Assembly (NCBI GenBank): GCA_963920575.1
Contig: CAWUCF010000128.1
Span: forward strand, 1-64,000
From: Narthecium ossifragum
Lineage: Eukaryota; Streptophyta; Magnoliopsida; Dioscoreales; Nartheciaceae
DNA: 64,000 nt
Direction of reading: 5' to 3'
Shown: in pieces, positions 1 through 9,339 of the stretch
Numbering within the stretch: position 1 is the stretch's first letter
How the letters are laid out: every line of letters starts with the position of its first letter
Position numbers and translations under genes: made by a program
Notes under the pieces: model-generated
Told to the model about the DNA's origin: nothing
Seen by the model: the letters and a program-made list of their open reading frames with translations, nothing else
Databases searched by the model: none

Positions 1-229
1 CTTTTACCTTTTACCTTTTTTGCCTTTTCCTTCACTTTTTAATACTAGGCCTTGCTAATTTTTTTCTTATTTCTCATTCACTTTTTTACTAAATATCATC
101 CCAGGAAGGCCTCCTCGAAGCCCCTGGCCACCGGATCGTGCACGTCGAATCCCCAGATCCTCAGCCTCCAAAATAGCAAGCTTTACTTTTACCTTTTTTC
201 TCTTTTCCTTCACTTTTGATACTAGGGAA
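1..229 (-). repeat. Satellite monomers in inverted orientation
   Basis: These bases are the reverse complement of the about 181-bp satellite that fills most of the window: the opening run of ttacc units is the complement of the ggtaaaa units seen elsewhere, and the landmarks follow in reverse order. About 1.25 monomers are visible and the block runs off the left edge, so its true length is unknown. It is the only inverted satellite in the window. Confidence 0.95.
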
Positions 230-270
230 AAAAAAGTAGCAAGGCCTAGTATCAGAAAGTGAAGGAAAAG
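195..270. other. Head-to-head satellite inversion junction
   Basis: The left arm ends in ccttcacttttgatactagg and the right arm starts with cctagtatcagaaagtgaag, separated by about 18 bases (gaaaaaaaagtagcaagg). The arms continue to pair outward as complete satellite monomers, giving an inverted repeat with arms of at least about 225 bp. This is seen directly. Whether it is a true inversion breakpoint or an assembly joint cannot be settled from this window alone. Confidence 0.9.
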
Positions 271-1736
271 ACAAAAAAGGTAAAAGGTAAAAGCTTGCTA
301 TTTTGGAGGCTAAGGATATGAAGATTCGACGTGCCCGATTCGGTCGCCAAGAGCTTCGAGGAGGCCTACCTGGGATGATATTCAGCCCAAAAATGAATGA
401 GAAATAAGAAAAAAAATTAGCAAGGCCTAGTATTAAAAAGTGAAGGAAAAGGCAAAAAAGGTAAAAGGTAAAAGCTTGCTATTTTGGAGGCTGAGGCTCC
501 GGGGATTCGACGTGCTCGATCCGGTGGCCAGGGGCTTCGATGAGGCCTGCCTGGGATGATATTCAGCAAAAAGATGAATGAGAAAAAGATAAAAAAATTA
601 GCAAGGCCTAGTATCAAAAAGTGAAGGAAAAAGCAAAAAAGGTAAAAGGTAAAAGCTTGCTATTTTGGAGGCTGAGGATCTGAGGATTCGACGTGCCCGA
701 TTCGGTCGCCAAAAGCTTCGAGGAGGCCTACCTGGGATGATATTAAGTAAGCAAATGAATGGGAAATAAGAAAAAAAATTAGCAAGGCCTAATTTTAAAA
801 AGTGAAGGAAATGGCAAAAAAGGTAAAAGGTAAAAGCTTGCTATTTTGGAGGCAGAGGATCCGGAGATTCGACGTGCTCGATCCGGTTGCCAGGGGCTTC
901 GAGGAGGCCTGACTGGGATGATATTCTGCAAAAAAATGAATGAGAAAAAGGGAAAAAAATTAGCAAGGCCTAGTATCAAAAAGTGAAGGAAAAGGCAAAA
1001 AAGGTAAAAGGTAAAAGGTTGCTATTTTGGAGGCTGAGGATCAGAGGATCTGAGCATTCGACGTGCCCGATTCTGCAAAAAAATGAATGAGAAATAGGAA
1101 AAAAATTAGGAAGGCCTAATATTAAAAAGTGAAGGAAATGGCCCAAAAGGCAAAAGGTAAAAGCTTGCTATTTTGGAGGCTGAGGATCCGGGGATTCGAC
1201 GTGCTCGATCCGGTGGACAGGGGCTTCGAGGAGGACTGCCTGGGATGATATTTAGCAAAAAAATGATTGAGAAATAAGAAAAAAAATTAGCAAGGCCTAG
1301 TATTAAAAAGTGAAGGAAAAGGCAAAAAGGTAAAAGGTAAAAGCTTGCTATTTTGGAGGCTGAGGATCTGAGAATTCGACGTGCCCGATTCGGTCGCCAA
1401 TAGCTTCGAGGAGGCCTACCTGGGATGATATTCAGTAAAAAAATGAAAGAGAAATAAGAAAAAAAAATTAGCAAGGCCTAGTATTAAAAAGTGAAGGAAA
1501 AGGAAAAAAAGGTAAAAGGTAAAAGCTTGCTATTTTGGAGGCTGAGGATCCGGGGATTCGACGTGCTCGATCCGGTTGCCAGGGGCTTCGAGGAGGCCTG
1601 CCTGGGATGATGTTCAGCAAAAAGATGAATGAGAAAAAGGGAAAAAAATTAGCAGGCCTAGTATCAAAAAGTGAAGGAAAAGAGAAAAAAGGTAAAAGGT
1701 AAAAGCTTGCTATTTTGGAGGCTGAGGATCTGGGGA

Positions 1737-4448
1737 TTCGACGTGCACGATCCGGTGACCAGGGGCTTCGAGGAGGCCTGCCTGGGATGATATTCAGCAA
1801 AAAGATGAATGAGAAAAAGGGAAAAAAATTAGCAAGGCCTAGTATCAATAAGTGAAGGAAAAGGTAAAAATGGTAAAAGGTAAAAGCTTGTTATTTTTGA
1901 GGCTGAGGATCTGAGGATTCGACGTGCCCGATTCGGTCGCCAAGAGCTTCGAGAAGGCCTACCTGGGATGATATTCAGCAAAAAAATGAATGAGAAATAA
2001 GAAAAAAATTAGCAAGGCCTAGTATTAAAAAGTAAAGGAAAAGGCAAAAAGGTAAGAGGTAAAAGCTTGCTATTTTGGAGGCTGAGGATCCGGGGATTCG
2101 TCGTGCTCGGTCCGGTGGCCAGGGGCTTCGAGGAGGCCTGCCTAGGATGATATTCAGCAAAAAGATGAATGAGAAAAAGGGAAAAAAATTAGCAAGGCTG
2201 AGTATCAAAATGTGAAGGAAAAGGCAAAAAAGGTAAAAGTTAAAAGTTTGCTATTTTGGAGGCTGAGGATCTGAGAATTCGACGTGCCCGATTCGGTCGC
2301 CAAGAGCTTCGAGGAGGCCTACCTGGGATGATATTCAGTAAAAAAATGAAAGAGAAATGAGAAAAAAAAAATTAGCAAGGCCTAGTATTAAAAAGTGAAG
2401 GAAAAGACAAAAAAGGTAAAAGGTAAAAGCTTGCTATTTTGGAGGCTGTGGATCCGGGGATTCGACGTGCTCGATCCGATGGCCAGGGGCTTCGAGGAGG
2501 CCTGCCTGGGATGATATTCAGCAAAAAAATGAATGAGAAAAATGAAAAAATATTAGCAAGGCCTAGTATTAAAAAGTGAAGGAAAAGGCAAAAAAGATAA
2601 AAGGTAAAAGCTTAATATTTTGGAGGCTGAGGATCCGGGGATTCGACGTGCTCGATCCAGTGGCCAGGGTCTTCGAGGAGGCCTGCCTGGGATGTTATTC
2701 AGCAAAAAGATGAATGAGAAAAAGGAAAAAAAATTAGCAAGGCCTACTATCAAAAAGTGAAGGAAAATGCAAAAAAGGTAAAAGGTAAAAGCTTGCTATT
2801 TTGGAGGCTGAGGATCTAAGAATTCGACGTGCCCGATTCGGTCGCCAAAAGCATCGAGGAGGCCTACCTGGGATGATATTCAGTAAGGAAATGAATTAGA
2901 AATAAGAAAAAAAATTAGGAAGGCCTAGTATTAAAAAGTGAAGGAAAAGGAAAAAAAGGTAAAAGGTAAAAGCTTGCTATTTTCTAGGCTGAGGATCCGG
3001 GGATTCGACGTGCTCGATCCGGTTGCCAGGGGCTTCGAGGAGGCCTGACTGGGATGATATTCTGCAAAAAAAATGAATGAGAAATAAGAAAAAAAATTAG
3101 CAAGGCCTAGTATGAAAAAGTGAAGAAAAAGGCAAAAAAGGTAAAAGGTAAAAACTTGCTATTTTGGACGCTGAGGATCCGGGGATTCGACGTGCACGAT
3201 CCGGTGACCAGGGGCTTCGAGGAGGCCTGCCTGGGATGATATTCAGCAAAAAGATGAATGAGAAAAAGGGAAAAAAATTAGCAAGGCCTAGTATCAATAA
3301 GTGAAGGAAAAGGCAAAAATGGTAAAAGGTAAAAGCTTGTTATTTTGGAGGCTGAGGATCTGAGGATTCGACGTGCCCGATTCGGTCGCCAAGAGCTTCG
3401 AGAATGCCTACCTGGGATGATATTCAGCAAAAAAATGAATGAGAAAAAGGAAAAAAATTAGCAAGGCCTAGTATTAAAAAGTGAAGGAAAAGGCAAAAAG
3501 GTAAGAGGTAAAAGGTTGCTATTTTGGAGGCTGAGGATCCGGGGATTCGTCGTGCTCGGTCCGGTGGCCAGGGGCTTCGAGGAGGCCTGCCTGGGATGAT
3601 ATTCAGCAAAAAGATGAATGAGAAAAAGGGAAAAAAATTAGCAAGGCCGAGTATCAAAATGTTAAGGAAAAGGCAAAAAAGGTAAAAGGTAAAAGTTTGC
3701 TATTTTGGAGGCTGAGGATCTCAGAATTCGACGTGCCCGATTCGGTCGCCAAGAGCTTCGAGGAGGCCTACCTGGGATGATATCCAGTAAAAAAATGAAA
3801 GAGAAATGAGAAAAAAAAATTAGCAAGGCCTAGTATTAAAAAGTGAAGGAAAAGACAAAAAAGGTAAAAGGTAAAAGCTTGCTATTTTGGAGGCTGTGGA
3901 TCCGGGGATTCGACGTGCTCGATCCGATGGCCAGGGGCTTCGAGGAGGCCTGCCTGGGGTGATATTCAGCAAAAAAATGAATGAGAAAAAAGAAAAAATA
4001 TTAGCAAGGCCTAGTATTAAAAAGTGAAGGAAAAGGCAAAAAAGATAAAAGGTAAAAGCTTAATATTTTGGAGGCTGAGGATCCGGGGATTCGACGTGCT
4101 CGATCCAGTGGGCAGGGGCTTCGAGGAGGCCTACCTGGGATGTTATTCAGCAAAAAGATGAATGAGGAAAATGAAAAAAAATTAGCAAGGCCTACTATCA
4201 AAAAGTGAAGGAAAATGCAAAAAAGGTAAAAGGTAAAAGCTTGCTATTTTGGAGGCTGAGGATCTGAGGATTCGACGTGCCCGATTCGGTCGCCAAAAGC
4301 TTCGAGGAGGCCTACCTGGAATGATATTCAGTAAGGAAATGAATGAGAAAAAAAAAAAATTAGGAAGGCCTAGTATTAAAAAGTGAAGGAAAAGGAAAAA
4401 AAGGTAAAAGGTAAAAGCTTGCTATTTTCTAGGCTGAGGATCCGGGGA
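1737..4448 (+). repeat. Array A higher-order repeat, copy 1 (2712 bp, 15-mer)
   Basis: Diagnostic variants in this block recur exactly 2712 bp downstream, for example the cgtgcacgatccggtgacc monomer, the gttatttttgagg variant, the cttaatattttgg monomer and the ttttctaggctg monomer. 2712 bp equals 15 monomers. Inside it a second spacing of about 1448 bp (8 monomers) links similar variants, for example the cttaatattttgg monomers near 2610 and 4058, so the unit is itself an 8+7 composite. The block edges are approximate. Confidence 0.88.
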
Positions 4449-7160
4449 TTCGACGTGCACGATCCGGTGACCAGGGGCTTTGAGGAGGCCTGCCTGGGAT
4501 GATATTCAGCAAAAAGATGAATGAGAAAAAGGGAAAAAAATTAGCAAGGCCTAGTATCAATAAGTGAAGGAAAAGGTAAAAATGGTAAAAGGTAAAAGCT
4601 TGTTATTTTTGAGGCTGAGGATCTGAGGATTCGACGTGCCCGATTCGGTCGCCAAGAGCTTCGAGAAGGCCTACCTGGGATGATATTCAGCAAAAAAATG
4701 AATGAGAAATAAGAAAAAAATTAGCAAGGCCTAGTATTAAAAAGTAAAGGAAAAGGCAAAAAGGTAAGAGGTAAAAGCTTGCTATTTTGGAGGCTGAGGA
4801 TCCGGGGATTCGTCGTGCTCGGTCCGGTGGCCAGGGGCTTCGAGGAGGCCTGCCTAGGATGATATTCAGCAAAAAGATGAATGAGAAAAAGGGAAAAAAA
4901 TTAGCAAGGCTGAGTATCAAAATGTGAAGGAAAAGGCAAAAAAGGTAAAAGGTAAAAGTTTGCTATTTTGGAGGCTGAGGATCTGAGAATTCGATGTGCC
5001 CGATTCGGTCGCCAAGAGCTTCGAGGAGGCCTACCTGGGATGATATTCAGTAAAAAAATGAAAGAGAAATGAGAAAAAAAAAATTAGCAAGGCCTAGTAT
5101 TAAAAAGTGAAGGAAAAGACAAAAAAGGTAAAAGGTAAAAGCTTGCTATTTTGGAGGCTGTGGATCCGGGGATTCGACGTGCTCGATCCGATGGCCAGGG
5201 GCTTCGAGGAGGCCTGCCTGGGATGATATTCAGCAAAAAAATGAATGAGAAAAATGAAAAAATATTAGCAAGGCCTAGTATTAAAAAGTGAAGGAAAAGG
5301 CAAAAAAGATAAAAGGTAAAAGCTTAATATTTTGGAGGCTGAGGATCCGGGGATTCGACGTGCTCGATCCAGTGGCCAGGGTCTTCGAGGAGGCCTGCCT
5401 GGGATGTTATTCAGCAAAAAGATGAATGAGAAAAAGGAAAAAAAATTAGCAAGGCCTACTATCAAAAAGTGAAGGAAAATGCAAAAAAGGTAAAAGGTAA
5501 AAGCTTGCTATTTTGGAGGCTGAGGATCTAAGAATTCGACGTGCCCGATTCGGTCGCCAAAAGCATCGAGGAGGCCTACCTGGGATGATATTCAGTAAGG
5601 AAATGAATTAGAAATAAGAAAAAAAATTAGGAAGGCCTAGTATTAAAAAGTGAAGGAAAAGGAAAAAAAGGTAAAAGGTAAAAGCTTGCTATTTTCTAGG
5701 CTGAGGATCCGGGGATTCGACGTGCTCGATCCGGTTGCCAGGGGCTTCGAGGAGGCCTGACTGGGATGATATTCTGCAAAAAAAATGAATGAGAAATAAG
5801 AAAAAAAATTAGCAAGGCCTAGTATGAAAAAGTGAAGAAAAAGGCAAAAAAGGTAAAAGGTAAAAACTTGCTATTTTGGACGCTGAGGATCCGGGGATTC
5901 GACGTGCACGATCCGGTGACCAGGGGCTTCGGGGAGGCCTGCCTGGGATGATATTCAGCAAAAAGATGAATGAGAAAAAGGGAAAAAAATTAGCAAGGCC
6001 TAGTATCAATAAGTGAAGGAAAAGGCAAAAATGGTAAAAGGTAAAAGCTTGTTATTTTGGAGGCTGAGGATCTGAGGATTCGACGTGCCCGATTCGGTCG
6101 CCAAGAGCTTCGAGAAGGCCTACCTGGGATGATATTCAGCAAAAAAATGAATGAGAAAAAGGAAAAAAATTAGCAAGGCCTAGTATTAAAAAGTGAAGGA
6201 AAAGGCAAAAAGGTAAGAGGTAAAAGGTTGCTATTTTGGAGGCTGAGGATCCGGGGATTCGTCGTGCTCGGTCCGGTGGCCAGGGGCTTCGAGGAGGCCT
6301 GCCTGGGATGATATTCAGCAAAAAGATGAATGAGAAAAAGGGAAAAAAATTAGCAAGGCCGAGTATCAAAATGTTAAGGAAAAGGCAAAAAAGGTAAAAG
6401 GTAAAAGTTTGCTATTTTGGAGGCTGAGGATCTCAGAATTCGACGTGCCCGATTCGGTCGCCAAGAGCTTCGATGAGGCCTACCTGGGATGATATCCAGT
6501 AAAAAAATGAAAGAGAAATGAGAAAAAAAAATTAGCAAGGCCTAGTATTAAAAAGTGAAGGAAAAGACAAAAAACGTAAAAGGTAAAAGCTTGCTATTTT
6601 GGAGGCTGTGGATCCGGGGATTCGACGTGCTCGATCCGATGGCCAGGGGCTTCGAGGAGGCCTGCCTGGGGTGATATTCAGCAAAAAAATGAATGAGAAA
6701 AAAGAAAAAATATTAGCAAGGCCTAGTATTAAAAAGTGAAGGAAAAGGCAAAAAAGATAAAAGGTAAAAGCTTAATATTTTGGAGGCTGAGGATCCGGGG
6801 ATTCGACGTGCTCGATCCAGTGGGCAGGGGCTTCCAGGAGGCCTACCTGGGATGTTATTCAGCAAAAAGATGAATGAGGAAAATGAAAAAAAATTAGCAA
6901 GGCCTACTATCAAAAAGTGAAGGAAAATGCAAAAAAGGTAAAATGTAAAAGCTTGCTATTTTGGAGGCTGAGGATCTGAGGATTCGACGTGCCCGATTCG
7001 GTCGCCAAAAGCTTCGAGTAGGCCTACCTGGGATGATATTCAGTAAGGAAATGAATGAGAAAAAAAAAAAAATTAGGAAGGCCTAGTATTAAAAAGTGAA
7101 GGAAAAGGAAAAAAAGGTAAAAGGTAAAAGCTTGCTATTTTCTAGGCTGAGGATCCTGGG
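4449..7160 (+). repeat. Array A higher-order repeat, copy 2 (2712 bp)
   Basis: This is a near-identical copy of 1737-4448; I see only scattered single-base differences, such as gatgtgccc near 4994 against gacgtgccc near 2282. It is followed by a partial continuation to 7582 that matches the region about 1448 bp upstream, so the array ends part-way through another unit. High identity over 15 monomers implies recent duplication or homogenisation. Confidence 0.88.
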
Positions 7161-7582
7161 ATTCGACGTGCTCGATCCGGTTGGCAGGGGCTTCGAGGAG
7201 GCCTGACTGGGATGATATTCTGCAAAAAAATGAATGAGAAATAAGAAAAAAAATTAGCAAGGCCTAGTATGAAAAAGTGAAGAAAAAGGCAAAAAAGGTA
7301 AAAGGTAAAAACATGCTATTTTGGACGCTGAGGATCCGGGGATTCGACGTGCACGATCCGGTGGCCAGGGGCTTCGAGGAGGCCTGCCTGGGATGATATT
7401 CCGCAAAAAGATGAATGAGAAAAAGGGAAAAAAATTAGCAAGGCCTAGTATCAAAAAGTGAAGGAAAAGGCAAAAAAGGTAAAAGGTAAAACCTTGCTAT
7501 CTTGGAGGCTGAGGATCTGAGGATTCGACGTGCCCGATTCGGTCGCCAAGAGCTTCGAGAAGGCCTACCTGGGATTATATTC

Positions 7583-7857
7583 AGCAAAAAAGTGAAGGAA
7601 AAGGCAAAAAGGTAAAAGGTAAAAGCTTGCTATTTTGTAGGCTGAAGATCCGGGGATTCGACGTGCCCGATCCCGTGGCCAGGGGCATAGGGGAGGCCTG
7701 CCTGGGATAATATTCACAAAAAAGATGAATGAGAAAAAGGAAAAAAATTAGCATGGCCTAGTATCAAAAAGTGAAGGAAAAGGCAAAAAATGTAAAAGGT
7801 AAAAGCTTGCTATTTTGGAGGCTGGGGATCCGGGGATTCGACGTGCCCGATCAGGGG
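7583..7857 (+). repeat. Subtype-B satellite segment joined to array A
   Basis: At about 7583 a monomer is cut (cagcaaaaaa runs straight into gtgaaggaaaaggc, skipping about 45 bases) and the subtype changes. From here the variants cataggggaggcc and ggctggggatccgg match 12068-12318 almost base for base, at an offset of about 4470 bp. The segment stops at gatcaggggg, exactly where non-satellite sequence begins. Confidence 0.85.
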
Positions 7858-7896
7858 GTTCTCCGGCCGAAAGCATGCCGGAACCCATCCTTGGGT

Positions 7897-8201
7897 GATC
7901 GATCCTTCTAGGAGGAAGGATCGGTCCTCTGGTGTGGGCTTGCTGCGCCCAACACATGATCGATCTTTTTATGGGAGGAGATCGATCATGGGGCCTGGGT
8001 AAGCATGGTTACCCTTCGTCCCGAGAATGATCGATCTTCCTGGGAGGAAGGATCGATCTTCCCTGGTGCGACTGGAAGGGTGCCCTCTGTCACCAAAGAG
8101 ATCGATCTCCCTGGGAGGAATGATCGATCTTCTTTGGCTCGACAGCGAGGGAAGCTCACTGTTGCTTGGATGATCGATCCTTCCCTTGGTGAGGATCGAT
8201 C
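7897..8201. repeat. 71-bp tandem repeat with paired GATCGATC palindromes
   Basis: The self-complementary octamer GATCGATC starts at 7897, 7958, 7980, 8029, 8051, 8100, 8122, 8172 and 8194. Within a repeat the two octamers are 22 bp apart, start to start. Repeats follow at 71, 71 and 72 bp. The first repeat has a degenerate partner (gatcggtc at 7919), again 22 bp away. Between the pair sits a conserved tgggaggaa-like core. The spacing is seen directly; a role as protein-binding sites is inference. Confidence 0.9.
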
Positions 8202-8317
8202 CTTCAGTAGCAGAGAGGGTTTTCAAGAGTTTTGCCCGCGGGGCTACGCATGCAAGTGACTTTTTACGGTTTTACCCTCGGGGTTTATCCTGTAATGAAT
8301 TATGTATGAATGCTCAT

Positions 8318-8463
8318 CGCTTTGTGGTTGAACTGGGAGGGTGATGCCTCCCAGGTGTGTAGAATAAATGGGCTGACGGTATGCCCTTACCGCTTTGTGG
8401 TGAACCGAGGGAGTCATGACCCTCGGGAGTGTTTAGTATAAATGGGCCGAAGGTGTGCCCTTG
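8318..8463 (+). repeat. Two 73-bp tandem copies with TATA-like motifs
   Basis: The motif cgctttgtgg occurs at 8318 and 8391, and each copy continues through gaac, a gaggg block and a g-ataaatgggc element (near 8362 and 8435) to a tgccctt block. The copies diverge at several positions. The ataaatgggc element could be a duplicated TATA region of the probable LTR, but I have no independent proof. Confidence 0.7.
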
Positions 8464-9339
8464 CTGTGTTGTTTGTTTACGGCTTTATCATACTTATCCT
8501 GCCCTTTTTCCTGTGCATTAGACATGCTAGGATAGGTTGGGTGGGTGTTGACTCTGCTGCTTAGAGTACCGAGTGATGGTAGTCTTAACTTCGGTTGTTC
8601 CGCCAAGTGCGGAGATCCCGCTTGGAGAAGGGGGTCCTACTGGTTGCGTCGTGTCCACCCTGTGTCAGGGAATGTCGGAGTTGCCCACCCCTGAGCAGTG
8701 GCGTTATCGGAGATACGCACCTAGGACAGGAACCCTTCGGGTTATTGATGGGATTGTGGAATCCTTGGCAAGCCTTGGCATTTGGCATCAGAGTGTGTCC
8801 GGTTACTTTACCCTTGTGTGTGTGGGAGTTGTAGAGTAGGACCCTGCTGAGCTGTTGCTCATGCCTACCTGGACTGTGTTTGTTGCAGGTGCAGGTGGCC
8901 GCTCTGTCCCAGTCCTACCCCCTCGGTCGTCTCGTGGCAGCGGGCCGGATCCTGACCATGTCTGAGGGTCAGGATGGGTTCGTGTGCGCCTTCGCGGAGA
9001 TCCCGGTGGGTGTTGCAGTTTCTTTTTGGGGAGTGTTGATCCCTTGTGGCTTTTGTACTAAACTCTGTTAACTCTTTTATTACCGTTTTTGTAATAAATG
9101 TTAATAGCTGTGGTTTAGTAGCTTGCTTCCGCTCTTTCTCTGTGCTGTCCAGCTGTTTCCGCCAGCCGGGCCTTAATCTCAACTGTTTCCGCCAGTTGAG
9201 GCTAGTGGTTGAGGTGTTCGTTTTTCCCCCCTCGTGTCCCGGCCCGGGTGCGCTCTGCGGGTCGGGGCGCGACAGGAGGCCTGCCTGAGATGATATTCAG
9301 CAAAAAGATGAATGAGAAATAATAAAAAAAATTAGCAAG

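Larger units (their letters stand above)
230..7582 (+). repeat. Satellite array A, about 181-bp monomers
   Basis: This is a tandem array of a roughly 181-bp monomer. Each monomer has an A/purine-rich half (gtgaaggaaaaggc, then two ggtaaaa heptamers and aagcttgctatttt) and a GC-richer half (ggggattcgacgtg, then gcttcgaggaggcctgcctg and gatgatattcag). Two monomer flavours mix: one with gctcgatccggtggcc and one with cccgattcggtcgcc. A HindIII site (aagctt) and StuI sites (aggcct) recur in most monomers. The length is typical of plant centromeric or pericentromeric satellites, but no centromere function is shown. One monomer near 1072 has lost about 50 bases. No gene is embedded. Confidence 0.97.
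7858..9274 (+). mobile_element. Probable LTR fragment of a Ty3/gypsy retrotransposon
   Basis: This is non-satellite, fairly GC-rich DNA with no credible protein. The right edge, ggtcggggcgcgaca, resembles the 3' ends of plant chromovirus-type LTRs (ending in CA). Upstream lie TATA-like ataaatgggc elements and an aataaa-type polyadenylation signal near 9093. No TG start or target-site duplication is visible at the left edge, and the satellite flanks do not match across it, so I read it as a 5'-truncated LTR or solo-LTR remnant. The family assignment is from memory of the end motif only. It could instead be another type of dispersed repeat. Confidence 0.5.

Noticed and set aside
417..7957. Repeated minus-strand frames of 66-126 codons across the satellite (a hydrophobic stretch, then an RARRIPGSSASKI-type stretch)
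   Set aside because: They repeat with the 181-bp satellite. 181 is not a multiple of three, so frames shift from monomer to monomer and stops recur. There is no promoter, no start context and no family. The same applies to the frames in 9202-19953, 42713-53245 and 53488-63757.
7897..8201. GATC clusters as a bacterial origin or Dam-regulated region
   Set aside because: The sequence is embedded in a plant satellite next to plant transposons. No bacterial genes or DnaA boxes are visible.
8573..8839. Open frames of 60-100 codons in 7858-9274
   Set aside because: They overlap on both strands and in several frames, contain no domain, and lie in a probable LTR. They are chance openings in GC-rich sequence.
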